Numbered from the stretch's first letter, positions 15,342-24,371 are shown. The stretch: DNA of 48,455 nucleotides from Actinomycetota bacterium (GCA_030685215.1 JAUXQB010000140.1:1-48455); one strand, 5' to 3'. Numbers and translations: made by a program. Notes: generated by a model not told the origin, from the sequence alone.

Positions 15342-17053
15342 CCCACGACCTCGTCATCCGCAACGCACATCTCGTCGACGGCAGCGGTGAGCCGGGCCGG
15401 CCCGCCGACATCGCGGTCGATGGTGCCCACATCTCCGCCGTCGAGCCGGCCGGCAGCATCGCCGGCGGCACGCGAACCATCGACGCCGACGGATTGCTGC
15501 TCACGCCCGGCTTCGTCGACGTGCACACTCACTACGACGCGCAGGTCACATGGGACCCGTTCGTCACACCGTCGGGTTGGCACGGCGTCACCACCACCGT
15601 GATGGGCAACTGCGGCGTCGGGTTCGCACCGGCCGCGCCCGATCGGCACGACTGGCTCATCCAGTTGATGGAGGGCGTGGAAGACATCCCCGGCAGCGCG
15701 CTCACCGAAGGCATCAAGTGGGGATGGGAGACCTACCCCGAGTACCTCGACGTGCTGGAACAACTGCCGCGGGTGATGGACATCGGATCGCAGATCGGCC
15801 ACGGTCCACTGCGCGCGTACGTGATGCGCGACCGCGCCAACGACGAGACCGCCACCGACGCCGACATCGCCGAGATGTCGCGCCTCGTGGAGGAAGCACT
15901 GCGGGCCGGAGCGTTCGGGTTCAGCACCAGCCGAACGCCCATCCACAAGGCCAAGGACGGGGAACTGGTGCCCGGCACGCATGCCGACGAGCGCGAACTG
16001 CTCGGCATCGCCGACGCCATCGCCCGCGTGGGTCGTGGCCTCTTCCAGTTCGCGCCCGATCATGCGCTGGTGCCGGTGCAGGAGTGGCCGTGGATGCGCA
16101 AGGTGGCCGCCCTCACCGGGCAACCGGTGAGCGTGAACCTCAACCAGAGCGATCGTGCCAGCGAGGTGTGGCGCGACGTGCTCCGCCTGCTCGACGAGGC
16201 GCACGCCGACGGCCTTCCGATCGTGGCCCAGGTGGCGGGTCGCAGCATCGGCATCCTCTACTGCATCCAGGGTTCGATCCATCCGCTGCTGTTCCATCCC
16301 GCGTACCAGGAGGTCGCCGACCTCCCCCTGCAGGAACGTCTGGCCGCCCTCGCGGAACCGGAGCGCCGGCGCCGCATCATCCACGACATCCCCGACGACG
16401 GCGGCTTCTTCCAGAAGGCGGTGCTCGACGGGCTCGGTCGAATCTGGTGCGTCGACGGCGCCGACATCGACTACGAACCCGACGCGGTCGACAGCATCGC
16501 TGCGGTGGCCGGCCGCACCGGCGTGCCACCGATGGAACTGGTGCTCGACCAACTGCTGGCGCGCGAGGGCAACGGCATGATCTACGCGCCGTTCTTCAAC
16601 TACAGCTACGGCGACCTGTCGTTCACGGAGGCCGTCACCCGCCACCCGCACACACGCATGGGTCTCTCCGACGGCGGCGCTCACTGCGGCGCCATCTGCG
16701 ACGGAGGCATGCCCACGTTCATGCTCACGCACTGGACCCGCGACCGCACTCGCGGGCCGAAGCTGCCGCTCGAGCACATCGTGCATCGACAGACCTCGCA
16801 GACTGCGGCGCTGTACGGCATCGCCGACCGCGGTGTGGTGGCGCCCGGCATGCGCGCCGACCTGAACCTGATCGACTACGACCGGCTGTCGTTCGAGGTG
16901 CCGCGCATGGCGTACGACCTCCCCGCCGGCGGCCGGCGACTGGTGCAGAAGGCTCGCGGGTACGTGGGCACGTGGCTGGCAGGAGTGCAGACGGTCGATC
17001 ACGACGAGTTCACCGGCGCCACACCTGGCCGCGTCCTGCGCGCCGGCCGCTGA
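15338..17053 (+). CDS. N-acyl-D-amino-acid deacylase family amidohydrolase
   Basis: A 571-residue metal-dependent amidohydrolase of the D-aminoacylase group. The HxH metal motif is His63/His65 (DVHTHYDAQ), the family cysteine ligand is Cys92 (MGNCGVGF), and the catalytic aspartate is Asp445 (SDGGAHC). The C-terminal small beta domain follows ([17 protein letters not shown]). It would cleave N-acyl groups from D-amino acids or related amides, possibly in recycling or degradation of D-amino-acid-containing material. It is about 80-90 residues longer than Alcaligenes D-aminoacylase, as is common in actinobacterial relatives. The GTG start overlaps the phosphatase stop (GTGA). Confidence 0.9.
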   Translation: MTHDLVIRNAHLVDGSGEPGRPADIAVDGAHISAVEPAGSIAGGTRTIDADGLLLTPGFVDVHTHYDAQVTWDPFVTPSGWHGVTTTVMGNCGVGFAPAAPDRHDWLIQLMEGVEDIPGSALTEGIKWGWETYPEYLDVLEQLPRVMDIGSQIGHGPLRAYVMRDRANDETATDADIAEMSRLVEEALRAGAFGFSTSRTPIHKAKDGELVPGTHADERELLGIADAIARVGRGLFQFAPDHALVPVQEWPWMRKVAALTGQPVSVNLNQSDRASEVWRDVLRLLDEAHADGLPIVAQVAGRSIGILYCIQGSIHPLLFHPAYQEVADLPLQERLAALAEPERRRRIIHDIPDDGGFFQKAVLDGLGRIWCVDGADIDYEPDAVDSIAAVAGRTGVPPMELVLDQLLAREGNGMIYAPFFNYSYGDLSFTEAVTRHPHTRMGLSDGGAHCGAICDGGMPTFMLTHWTRDRTRGPKLPLEHIVHRQTSQTAALYGIADRGVVAPGMRADLNLIDYDRLSFEVPRMAYDLPAGGRRLVQKARGYVGTWLAGVQTVDHDEFTGATPGRVLRAGR

Positions 17054-17103
17054 CCCACCGCCGCTGGCCAGGCGGCATCAGCAGCCGCGCGAGACCCCAG
17101 CGC

Positions 17104-17109
17104 TACGAT
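17104..17109 (+). promoter_or_regulatory. Putative -10 box (TACGAT) of the GT-C-like membrane protein gene
   Basis: The TAnnnT hexamer lies 6 nt before the GTG at 17116, suiting a leaderless mRNA. Confidence 0.55.
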
Positions 17110-17115
17110 TCGCCG

Positions 17116-18648
17116 GTGCTCGCACTCCTCAAGAACGCATGGGCGCGCACGCCCAAGTACGCGGTGGCGGCCGCGGTGCTGGTCGTGCTGTGCGCCGCGG
17201 CGGCCATCGCGACGCACTCGCTCAACGTCGGCTTCGGCGACGACTACGCGCTGTACGTGCGCCAGGCGCGCTCGCTGCTCGACGGCGATGTGCCGCGCGT
17301 GGTCGGCGACAACGCCTTCCTCGTCAGTGCCAAGGGTGCCGAGACCCCCGAGTTCACGCCGACCGTGTACCCCTGGGTCACCTCACTGCTGATGGTGCCG
17401 TTCGTGCGCCTGTTCGGGCACACCGCGTTCGGCAGGCTGCGGCTGGCCGAGGTGTTCTTCCTGTGCGTGTGGGTCATCGCGTTCCTGCGCCTGCTGCGCA
17501 CCCGGGTGCCGTCGGCCGCTGCGCTCGTCATCACGGCCATCGTCGCCCTCAACACCCAGTACCTCGTGCACACCAACTCGGTGCTCTCCGAGATCCCTTA
17601 CCTGATGCTCGCGACGCTGCTGCTGGTGCTCTTCGATCGAGTGGGCGCGCGACACGACCCGCTGCAGTTGCCGTGGTCGGCGGCGTGGCAGTTGGGCGCG
17701 ATGGGGAGCATCGTCTTCAACACCCGCCGCGAGGGCATGGCCATCATCCCCGCGCTGCTCGCATGGCAGGCACTCTCGTGGTGGCGCAACGGCCAGCAGC
17801 CCACCGCGCGACCGCGGCCCACCTGGGCCGCGGCCCGCCCGTACGCGACGTTCGTGGCCAGTTGCTTCGTGTTCCAGGTGGTGCTGCCCAGCACGCTGTT
17901 CCCCGGCTACGAAGGGTCCGGACTGTCGAACTCGTTCGATCACCTCATCAACGGGTATCGCGAGGTCGTCGGCGAGATCCTCGGACTCGATGCGTTCCCC
18001 TCGGTCGTGCTGTTCCTGTTCATCTCGCTCGCCGTCGTCGGCGCCATCGATCGCCTGCGCAACGGGCACGACGCCGCGCTCATCGCGTTCGTGGCGTGCT
18101 CGTCCATCCTCTCCGCCAGCCACCGCATCGTGATCACCCGCTACATGATGTTGACGGTGCCGTTCCTGGTGTACCTGATGTACCAGGGCGTGGTGTACCT
18201 GCTCGGCCGGCGCACCACACGGCAGGTGTTCCTGCTCACCCCGGTGGTGGCGCTGCTCGTCGTCACACTCGTCAACACCGCCGTCGAGATCGACGAAGTA
18301 CAGGACCGGCGAGCGAACAACACGTACAAGCTGGGCCCCGGCGCGCCCGGCGAGGACGACGGGTTCGAGGCGGTGCGGGTGTACACCGCCGCTGGCGACG
18401 TGGTGGCCTTCTTCAAAGGCCGGCTGATGAGCCTGCTCACCGATCGCCGCTCGGTGCAGACCATGCAACCGGAGGTCATCCTCGCCGAGGCCGACTACTA
18501 CCTGCAGCGCCACGCGATGTTCGAGCCACCCGACGGCGGCTTCTCACCGTTCCTCGGCGTGCCGCAGTTCACGCCCGAGCAGGCAGCCGAGCAAGGCCTG
18601 GTCGAGGTGTGGCGCAACGACCGCTGGGTGCTCTGGCGCATCCCGTAG
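17116..18648 (+). CDS. Multi-pass membrane protein, GT-C glycosyltransferase-like
   Basis: A 510-residue protein with about nine or ten hydrophobic segments in residues 15-400 and a soluble C-terminal part of about 110 residues. After the first membrane segment comes GFGDDYALYVRQARSLLDGD, which matches the acidic first-loop motif (DD/DE) of GT-C enzymes that use polyprenyl-linked sugars, such as the ArnT/PMT-like families. It probably transfers a sugar outside the membrane, but the acceptor is unknown and no sugar-lipid genes adjoin it. The GTG start is 6 nt after a TACGAT box. It lies between the deacylase and the DMFase-like gene with its own promoter. Confidence 0.72.
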   Translation: MLALLKNAWARTPKYAVAAAVLVVLCAAAAIATHSLNVGFGDDYALYVRQARSLLDGDVPRVVGDNAFLVSAKGAETPEFTPTVYPWVTSLLMVPFVRLFGHTAFGRLRLAEVFFLCVWVIAFLRLLRTRVPSAAALVITAIVALNTQYLVHTNSVLSEIPYLMLATLLLVLFDRVGARHDPLQLPWSAAWQLGAMGSIVFNTRREGMAIIPALLAWQALSWWRNGQQPTARPRPTWAAARPYATFVASCFVFQVVLPSTLFPGYEGSGLSNSFDHLINGYREVVGEILGLDAFPSVVLFLFISLAVVGAIDRLRNGHDAALIAFVACSSILSASHRIVITRYMMLTVPFLVYLMYQGVVYLLGRRTTRQVFLLTPVVALLVVTLVNTAVEIDEVQDRRANNTYKLGPGAPGEDDGFEAVRVYTAAGDVVAFFKGRLMSLLTDRRSVQTMQPEVILAEADYYLQRHAMFEPPDGGFSPFLGVPQFTPEQAAEQGLVEVWRNDRWVLWRIP

Positions 18649-18665
18649 TCGCGCCCGCGAGTGGC

Positions 18666-18671
18666 TACCGT
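18666..18671 (+). promoter_or_regulatory. Putative -10 box (TACCGT) of the DMFase-like gene
   Basis: The TAnnnT hexamer lies 6 nt before the ATG at 18678. A GCGGGG stretch between them is too close to serve as a ribosome-binding site. Confidence 0.5.
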
Positions 18672-18677
18672 GCGGGG

Positions 18678-20216
18678 ATGGCCGACGATGTCACCCACTA
18701 CGACGCGGTCGAGGCGTACACCGACCGACTGAGCTACCTGCCCGGCGAGGCAGCCGACCTGCACGTGTGGTGCGCCACCGAGCGCTACGACGTCGACGTG
18801 CGACGGTGGGGCGGCGAGGTGTGCTGGCAGGCCACCGACCTGCCGGGCACGGCGCACCCGACTCCGGACGACGCCGACGCTCGCGGGTGCGGATGGCCGG
18901 CTGGCGTGCAGGTGCCCATCAGCAGCACGTGGACCAGTGGTGTGTACCTCGTGACGCTGCACGCGCATGGCGCGGCACACGACCGCGCCATCGGCCATGC
19001 GATGTTCGTGGTGCGCGCCAAGCCCACCGGCGCGGTCCGTGGTTCGGGCAACCCGCTGCTCGTGCTCGCCACCAACACGTACAACGCGTACAACAACTGG
19101 GGTGGCCGCAGCCTCTACACCGGCGGTCACCAGGTGAGCTTCGACCGACCGTTCGGCCGCGGCATGCTGCTGCGCCCGCACACGGAACGCGACGACCGCA
19201 AGAGCCGGCCGACACTGCCCGGCGAGGAGCCCGACACCGACGGCACCGTCTACCAGCAGTACCGGTTCCAACACGGGTATCCGGGCTACATGAGCTCGGC
19301 CGGTTGGTTCACCTACGAGCGCCGGTTCGTCGAGTGGGCCGAGCGCAACGACATCACGCTCGACTACGCGGTGTCGAGCGACCTGGAGCACACGCCGTCG
19401 GTCGTCGCCGAGTCGCAACTGGTGCTCGGCGTCGGGCACGACGAGTACTGGTCCGCGGCGCAGCGCGACACGATCGAGGCACACGTGGCCGCGGGCGGCA
19501 ACTACGCCAGCATGTCGGGCAACACCATGTTCTGGCAGGTGCGCCTCGGCGAACACGGCCGAACGATGACCGCCCACAAGTACTCGGCGCACCGCAACGA
19601 CCCGGTGCTCGGCACCGCCGACGAGCACACGATGAGCGGCATGTGGTGCGACCCGCTGGTCGGTCGACCGGAGTGGCGCTTCCTCGGCGCAGGCTCGGCC
19701 TTCGGGCTCTACAGCCGGTTCGGGCAGGCGACCCCTCGGGCCTCGGGCGGGTTCACGGTGTACCGCAACGATCACTGGATGTTCGACGGCACCGGCTTGC
19801 GGTACGGCGACCAGCTCGGCGCAGCACACGGCGCCGTCGGCTACGAGACCGTCGGCTGCCGCCTCGGCTTCGACGCCTACGGTCTGCCGATCAGCATGAA
19901 CGTCGATGCCCCGCCGCACACCGAGATCGTGGCCTTCGCTCCCGCCTCGAACCTCGGTGAGGGCGACTATCCCGCGTCGGTGGCGGCGAGCAGCGACCAG
20001 TGCGACCTCGAGTTCGTGGCCGAACGCCTCTACGGCGACACCTCGCCCGACTCGCTCGCACGCGTCAGGTACGGCAACGCGACCATGCTCACCTGCCGAC
20101 CGGCGGGCGACGCCGGCGGCACGGTGGCCACCATCGGTTCCACCGACTGGGTGTACGGCCTCGACGACCCGATGGTGAGCCAGGTCACCGCCAACGTGGT
20201 GCGCCGCCTGCGTTGA
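18678..20216 (+). CDS. N,N-dimethylformamidase large-subunit-like protein
   Basis: A 512-residue protein resembling the C-terminal part of the N,N-dimethylformamidase beta subunit. An N-terminal beta-sandwich-like region (about 1-125) is followed by the catalytic-type domain with LVLATNTYNAYNNWGG near residue 130 and VGHDEYWS at residue 253 onward, a family hallmark, then GGNYASMSGNTMFWQVR. Known DMFase uses a mononuclear iron held by Tyr/Tyr/Glu; Tyr and Glu residues are plentiful here, but I could not assign the ligands. Known DMFase large subunits are near 760 residues, so this is a short form, and no small-subunit gene is adjacent. The substrate may be another amide. Confidence 0.75.
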   Translation: MADDVTHYDAVEAYTDRLSYLPGEAADLHVWCATERYDVDVRRWGGEVCWQATDLPGTAHPTPDDADARGCGWPAGVQVPISSTWTSGVYLVTLHAHGAAHDRAIGHAMFVVRAKPTGAVRGSGNPLLVLATNTYNAYNNWGGRSLYTGGHQVSFDRPFGRGMLLRPHTERDDRKSRPTLPGEEPDTDGTVYQQYRFQHGYPGYMSSAGWFTYERRFVEWAERNDITLDYAVSSDLEHTPSVVAESQLVLGVGHDEYWSAAQRDTIEAHVAAGGNYASMSGNTMFWQVRLGEHGRTMTAHKYSAHRNDPVLGTADEHTMSGMWCDPLVGRPEWRFLGAGSAFGLYSRFGQATPRASGGFTVYRNDHWMFDGTGLRYGDQLGAAHGAVGYETVGCRLGFDAYGLPISMNVDAPPHTEIVAFAPASNLGEGDYPASVAASSDQCDLEFVAERLYGDTSPDSLARVRYGNATMLTCRPAGDAGGTVATIGSTDWVYGLDDPMVSQVTANVVRRLR

Positions 20217-20225
20217 CCGCTCGCG

Positions 20226-21344
20226 TCAGTACTGCACCGAGTCGCCGAAGTTGATGGCCAGATCGCGTGCGGTGAGCATCGTGTCGCAGTCGAGCGGCAC
20301 CTTCTTCTGGCGAGCGGTGATCTCGTTGAGCGGCACGAAGTTCACGTTCGGCGGATCGAGCGCCACCATCACACCGTCGAGGTCGGCTTCGAGCGCCCGC
20401 ACGGCCGCCGCGCCGAAACGCAGGCCGAGCAAGCGGTCGAACGACGTGGGCGTGCCGCCACGCAACAGGTGGCCGAGCACCACCGTGCGCGCCTCCTTGC
20501 CGGTGAGCCGCTGCAACTCGGCGGCCACCTTCTCGCCGATACCGCCCAGGCGTTCTGCCTGCCCGACCGACTTGCCGAGCAGCGACACCGAGCCGCCCTT
20601 GGGCGTGGCCCCTTCGGCGACGACGACGATGGAGAACTTCGCGCCACGGAGCTCGCGTTCCATGATGGTGGCCGCGACCGGCTCGAGGCTGAACGGGATC
20701 TCGGGGATGAGGATGGCGTGCGCGTTGCCGGCGACACCGGCGTGCAGCGCGATCCAGCCCGCGTAGCGGCCCATCACCTCGACCACGATGACGCGGCCGT
20801 GCGACGTGGCCGTGGAGAACAGCCGGTCGATGCACTCGGTGGCGAACTCGACCGCGGTGGAGAATCCGAAGGTGGTGGACGTGCGCTCGAGGTCGTTGTC
20901 GATGGTCTTGGGCACACCGATGACCCGCAGTCCGGCCTCGTAGAGATGGTTGGCGATGGTGAGTGAGCCGTCGCCGCCGATGGTGATGAGCGCATCGATG
21001 CCCGCCTGCTCGAACTTCTCCAGCAGCTCGGGAGTCCTGTCGACCTCGACCCAGCTGCCGTCGGGCTGCTCGACGGGGAACGCCGTCGGGTTGCCGCGGT
21101 TGGTGGTGCCGATGATGGTGCCGCCGAGGTGGGCGATGCCGCGCACGTGCTCGCGTGTGAGCTCGATGATGCCGCCGTCGGGATACTCCTCGGGCGTGAG
21201 CAGACCGGTGAACCCATCGCGGATGCCCACGACGTCCCAGCCTCGGTTGCGGGCCGCGAGCGTCGCCGCACGGATGACGGCATTCAGCCCGGGTGCATCG
21301 CCGCCGCCGGTGGACAGTGCGATGCGTCGGATCGGTCGGGCCAT
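20226..21344 (-). CDS. pfkA: 6-Phosphofructokinase (ATP or PPi dependent)
   Basis: A 372-residue group A phosphofructokinase that phosphorylates fructose 6-phosphate in glycolysis. It opens with ALSTGGGDAPGLN, and carries GGDGS (residues 123-127) and PKTIDND (Lys146). In the family, Gly after GGD goes with ATP use, while Lys in PKTIDND is typical of PPi-using or mixed-type enzymes, so the phosphoryl donor is ambiguous. The substrate motif MGRYAGWIA is present. The ATG at 21344 lies 7 nt after a TAAGGT box. It is convergent with the DMFase-like gene, 9 bases apart. Confidence 0.95.
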   Translation of the reverse strand: MARPIRRIALSTGGGDAPGLNAVIRAATLAARNRGWDVVGIRDGFTGLLTPEEYPDGGIIELTREHVRGIAHLGGTIIGTTNRGNPTAFPVEQPDGSWVEVDRTPELLEKFEQAGIDALITIGGDGSLTIANHLYEAGLRVIGVPKTIDNDLERTSTTFGFSTAVEFATECIDRLFSTATSHGRVIVVEVMGRYAGWIALHAGVAGNAHAILIPEIPFSLEPVAATIMERELRGAKFSIVVVAEGATPKGGSVSLLGKSVGQAERLGGIGEKVAAELQRLTGKEARTVVLGHLLRGGTPTSFDRLLGLRFGAAAVRALEADLDGVMVALDPPNVNFVPLNEITARQKKVPLDCDTMLTARDLAINFGDSVQY

Positions 21345-21351
21345 GACGACG

Positions 21352-21357
21352 ACCTTA
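21352..21357 (-). promoter_or_regulatory. Putative -10 box (TAAGGT) of pfkA
   Basis: The TAnnnT hexamer lies 7 nt before the pfkA ATG. AAGG within it could alternatively be a ribosome-binding site. Confidence 0.45.
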
Positions 21358-21392
21358 CTGTCGACACCGCTGGGCGGAAGAAGGCCCTGCTC

Positions 21393-21755
21393 CTAGGCGG
21401 TGATGGCGGTAGGACCGTTGATGAGGCAGAACTCGTTGCCCTCGGGGTCGGCCATCACCTGGAAGCCACCGAGCTCGTCGTACACGGGTGCACCGATGAC
21501 GGTGGCCCCCGCCGCGACGGTGGCCGCGATGGCCTCCAGCAGATCGCCGACGTCGATGTCGAGGTGCACGCGGTTCTTGCCGTGCTTGTGCTCGGGCACC
21601 AGCTGGAAGGAGACGGTGATGCCGGTGGGCGGCTCGAGCGCCACCCACTCGTGGCTCTGGCGCACGATGTAGCCGCCGAGCACGCGCTGCCAGAACTCGG
21701 CCAGCAGGATCGGGTCGTGGCAGTCGACGACGACCTCGTCGAGCCGACCGATCAC
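21393..21755 (-). CDS. Glyoxalase-like (VOC superfamily) protein
   Basis: A 120-residue vicinal-oxygen-chelate protein of the Glyoxalase_6 type. Two beta-alpha-beta units are seen, with DEVVVDCHDPILLAEFWQRVLGG at the start and VMADPEGNEFCLIN near the end. Such proteins include metal-dependent lyases, dioxygenases and antibiotic-binding proteins; the specific role is unknown. The GTG start at 21755 overlaps the stop of the upstream maleylpyruvate-isomerase-like gene as GTGA, so the two are coupled. Confidence 0.85.
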   Translation of the reverse strand: MIGRLDEVVVDCHDPILLAEFWQRVLGGYIVRQSHEWVALEPPTGITVSFQLVPEHKHGKNRVHLDIDVGDLLEAIAATVAAGATVIGAPVYDELGGFQVMADPEGNEFCLINGPTAITA

Positions 21756-22381
21756 GGCCGCTCGCCCAGCGACTGCTCCGCACGTCCGAAGATGAAGAAC
21801 GCGTCGAGGTACGGCCCGGGCTCCGCGGACCAGTCGAACCCACGCACCTCCGCTTCCGTGCGACGACCCAACCGACCACGGAACCACTCGACGTCGGGCG
21901 CCGTCACCTGCACCGGCGGCAGGCCCGCGGCTGCGACCGCGTCGGCGAACCCGTCGCGCAAGGCTGCTCCAGCCCACTCGAGGAAGTCGTCGGGCACCTC
22001 CAATGGCACGCCCAGCGCGTGGCGGAGGTCGGCTTCGTGCGTGTGGATGTCCATCACCGCCGCCGACGCGTTGACGCCGGCCGGCGACGACAGGAAGCCC
22101 TCCATCAGCTGTCCGGTGCGCTCCCACTCCTCCAGCAGCTCCGCGATCGAACGGTTGGCGCTGCGCTGCACCTGCGCGGCCGTCCACTCCTCGCCCGGTG
22201 CACCGGCCATGTTGCCGCTGGTGCCGTCGGCCGCGACGCCCGACACGTGCGCGACCACGTCGTGCACGGTCCAGCGCGGTGTGGCCGGCACGGGCAGGTC
22301 GGGGTCGGTGGTGGGGCGCGACACCAGCTCGCCGATGCGCACACGCGCCGCGCGGTAGAGAACACCCAGGTCGATACTCAT
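21752..22381 (-). CDS. Maleylpyruvate isomerase family protein (mycothiol-dependent type)
   Basis: A 209-residue protein with the MDMPI/DinB-like four-helix N-terminal domain (TPRWTVHDVVAHVSGVAADG, with the metal histidine region) and a helix carrying MDIHTHEADLRHALG. Characterised members use mycothiol as cofactor, but most actinobacterial copies are uncharacterised thiol- or metal-dependent enzymes. The ATG at 22381 lies 6 nt after a TACGCT box. It is coupled to the downstream glyoxalase-like gene and divergent from the gamma-synthase-type gene. A second family member is at 47159-47803. Confidence 0.85.
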   Translation of the reverse strand: MSIDLGVLYRAARVRIGELVSRPTTDPDLPVPATPRWTVHDVVAHVSGVAADGTSGNMAGAPGEEWTAAQVQRSANRSIAELLEEWERTGQLMEGFLSSPAGVNASAAVMDIHTHEADLRHALGVPLEVPDDFLEWAGAALRDGFADAVAAAGLPPVQVTAPDVEWFRGRLGRRTEAEVRGFDWSAEPGPYLDAFFIFGRAEQSLGERP

Positions 22382-22387
22382 GCTCGC

Positions 22388-22393
22388 AGCGTA
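22388..22393 (-). promoter_or_regulatory. Putative -10 box (TACGCT) of the maleylpyruvate-isomerase-like gene
   Basis: The TAnnnT hexamer lies 6 nt before the ATG at 22381. It faces the divergent TAGCCT box at 22405, only 11 bases away. Confidence 0.55.
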
Positions 22394-22404
22394 GAGCGAG
22401 GCCG

Positions 22405-22410
22405 TAGCCT
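22405..22410 (+). promoter_or_regulatory. Putative -10 box (TAGCCT) of the gamma-synthase-type gene
   Basis: The TAnnnT hexamer lies 7 nt before the ATG at 22418, back to back with the divergent box at 22388-22393. Confidence 0.55.
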
Positions 22411-22417
22411 TGACGAG

Positions 22418-23593
22418 ATGCCGGACCCTTCCGCCCAGCACCCTGCCACCACCGCCATCACCGCTGGTCGCGGCCACAGTGGCAGTTCGCTCGCTCCGGC
22501 GCTGTGGGCCAGCAGCGTATGGCAGTCCACCGACATGGACGACGCTCGCCGGCGCGCCACCGGCGTGCGCTCCGGAGAGTTCTACGGTCGCTACGCCAAC
22601 CCCACCGTTGCGTCGTTCGAAGACGCGGTCGCGGCGCTCGAGGGTGCGGAAGCATCCCTCGCGTTCGCCAGCGGCATGGGCGCCATCAGCAGCGTCGTGC
22701 TCGCGCTGTGCGGGAACGGCTCGCACATCGTCGCCCAACGGCAGCTCTACTCGGCCACGCTCGCCTTCCTGCAGGGGCCGTGCGCGCGGTTCGGCATCGA
22801 GGTCACGTTCGTCGACGGCACCGAGCCGGGCGCGTTCGCGGCCGCGGTGCAGCCGGGCCGCACCATGCTCGCCATCGCCGAGACGCCGTCGAACCCGTTG
22901 CTCGAACTGGTCGACCTCGCCGAGTTCGGTGCCCTGCGCGGCCCCATCACACTCGTCGACTCCACCTTTGCCACTCCGCTCGGTCAGCAGCCGCTGTCGT
23001 TCGGCGTACACCTCTCGTTGCACTCGGCCACCAAGGGCATCGCCGGCCACAACGACGCCACGCTCGGTGTGGTCAGCGGCGAGCGCGAACTGCTCGACGA
23101 GATCTGGGCGTACAGCGTGTTGCACGGGGCGACGCCGTCGCCGTTCGATGCGCTCAACGCGCTCAGGGGCATGCGCACCCTGGCCGTGCGCACCACGCAC
23201 CAGAACGCCACCGCGCTCCGCCTCGCGCAGGAGCTGCAGTCGCACCCTGCAGTCGCCGCCGTGCACTACCCGGGTCTCGAGTCGCACCCACAGCACGCGC
23301 TCGCCGTGCGCCAGATGCGCGGCTTCGGCACCGTGTTCGCCATCGACCTCGCCGGTGGTGCGCCCGCCGTCGAGCGGCTGCTGGGCAGCGTGCGCCTGCT
23401 GCGCGTGGCCACGTCGTTGGGCGGCCCGGAGACGCTCGTGTGCCACCCGCGCACCACCACCCACGCCAGCCTCACCGACCGCGAGGCCTCCGAGCAGGGC
23501 GTGAGCGGCGGCCTGCTGCGCATCTCGGTCGGCCTCGAGGATTCCGGCGACCTGCTGGCCGACCTGCTGCACGCGCTCTCCACCGCGGGCTGA
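22418..23593 (+). CDS. Cystathionine gamma-synthase-type PLP enzyme (trans-sulfuration family)
   Basis: A complete 391-residue Cys/Met-metabolism PLP enzyme. Family motifs are FYGRYANPT (phosphate-binding Tyr/Arg), FASGMGAISS, AETPSNPLLELVD, VDSTFATPL and LSLHSATKGIAGHND with PLP Lys206, then SLGGPETLVCHP and GLLRISVGLED. It probably acts on cysteine plus an activated homoserine, or cleaves cystathionine or methionine; these activities cannot be separated by motif. It differs clearly from the partial paralogue at 1-1032, which has HSGTKFIGGHSD at the lysine. A 6-base gap separates it from the alpha/beta hydrolase. Confidence 0.93.
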   Translation: MPDPSAQHPATTAITAGRGHSGSSLAPALWASSVWQSTDMDDARRRATGVRSGEFYGRYANPTVASFEDAVAALEGAEASLAFASGMGAISSVVLALCGNGSHIVAQRQLYSATLAFLQGPCARFGIEVTFVDGTEPGAFAAAVQPGRTMLAIAETPSNPLLELVDLAEFGALRGPITLVDSTFATPLGQQPLSFGVHLSLHSATKGIAGHNDATLGVVSGERELLDEIWAYSVLHGATPSPFDALNALRGMRTLAVRTTHQNATALRLAQELQSHPAVAAVHYPGLESHPQHALAVRQMRGFGTVFAIDLAGGAPAVERLLGSVRLLRVATSLGGPETLVCHPRTTTHASLTDREASEQGVSGGLLRISVGLEDSGDLLADLLHALSTAG

Positions 23594-23599
23594 TCACCT

Positions 23600-24244
23600 G
23601 TGGCTCGCATCCTGTGCCTCCACGGACTCGGCGGCACGGCCGCCACCATGACGCCGATGGTCGACGCGCTGGTCGCAGCCGGGCACGACGCGTTCTCGCT
23701 CACCCTTCCCGGTCACGATGCTGAGCCGGAGGCGCTGCACGCCGTTGGGTGGGCCGAGTGGCTCGCGGCGGCGCTGGTCGAGACCGTCGACGTGGTGGTC
23801 GGGCAGTCGATGGGCGGCTCACTGGCGCTCGCGGTTGCCGCCCGCGGCGGCTGCCGGGGGGTGGTCGCCATCAACGTCCCGGCCCCCGACCCCGATGCGC
23901 TCGACGGGCTCGAGTGGCAGCGGTCGCGCGGGCTCGAGTGGGTCGACGGCCCACCGCTCGCCGACGGCGAGGTGGGCTACACGCGGTTGCCGGTGGTCGC
24001 GCTGCTGCAGATGGTCGAAGGCTCGCTGGCCACGGATCTCGCCGCCGTCACGGTGCCGGTGCTGCTGGTCACCAGCGCGCTCGACGAGGTGGTCGATCCG
24101 TTCAGCGCCGAACTCGTCGCCTCGTCGCTCGGCGGTCCCGTCGAGCGGGTGACGCTGCACGGCAGTGGCCACGTCGCCACGCTCGGCCCCGAGCGCGACC
24201 TCCTCACCGCGGTCATCGCTCGGTTCGTCGCCGGCCTTCCCTGA
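23600..24244 (+). CDS. Alpha/beta hydrolase
   Basis: A 214-residue alpha/beta-hydrolase-fold protein. The oxyanion region LHGLGG is at residues 7-12, the nucleophile is Ser70 in GQSMGG, an acid is likely in TSALDEVVDP, and the catalytic histidine lies in GSGHVATLGPE. The compact cap and short length resemble carboxylesterases or monoacylglycerol lipases. The start is GTG, 6 bases after the preceding PLP enzyme gene, so the two are probably co-transcribed. The substrate is unknown. Confidence 0.88.
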   Translation: MARILCLHGLGGTAATMTPMVDALVAAGHDAFSLTLPGHDAEPEALHAVGWAEWLAAALVETVDVVVGQSMGGSLALAVAARGGCRGVVAINVPAPDPDALDGLEWQRSRGLEWVDGPPLADGEVGYTRLPVVALLQMVEGSLATDLAAVTVPVLLVTSALDEVVDPFSAELVASSLGGPVERVTLHGSGHVATLGPERDLLTAVIARFVAGLP

Positions 24245-24254
24245 CCCAGCGACC

Positions 24255-24342
24255 ACCATCCGAGTGTCAGCGGCCCACCGGGGTGCACGCCGGCACTCGG
24301 ACGGTCGTGTGGCACTCGGATGGTCGTGTGGCACTCGGATGG
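24255..24342. repeat. Tandem 19-bp repeats plus an inverted copy upstream of the penicillin-acylase gene
   Basis: Units start at 24292, 24311 and 24330 (consensus GGCACTCGGATGGTCGTGT; the third is cut after 13 bases; the first differs by one base). An inverted copy at 24255-24266 (ACCATCCGAGTG) pairs perfectly with 24313-24324. The array ends about 30 bases upstream of the proposed -10 box and may be a set of regulator-binding sites. Confidence 0.7.
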
Positions 24343-24371
24343 GATCAGCGGCGGCCTCGGTGGGGCAGGGC

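Noticed and set aside
15550-18648. Very long plus-strand frame (over 1,000 codons) whose N-terminal half is Arg-rich
   Set aside because: Only the part from 17116 is a real gene; the rest is the out-of-frame shadow of the deacylase.
24292-24342. Tandem 19-bp repeats as a CRISPR array
   Set aside because: The units are directly abutting with no spacers and there are no cas genes.
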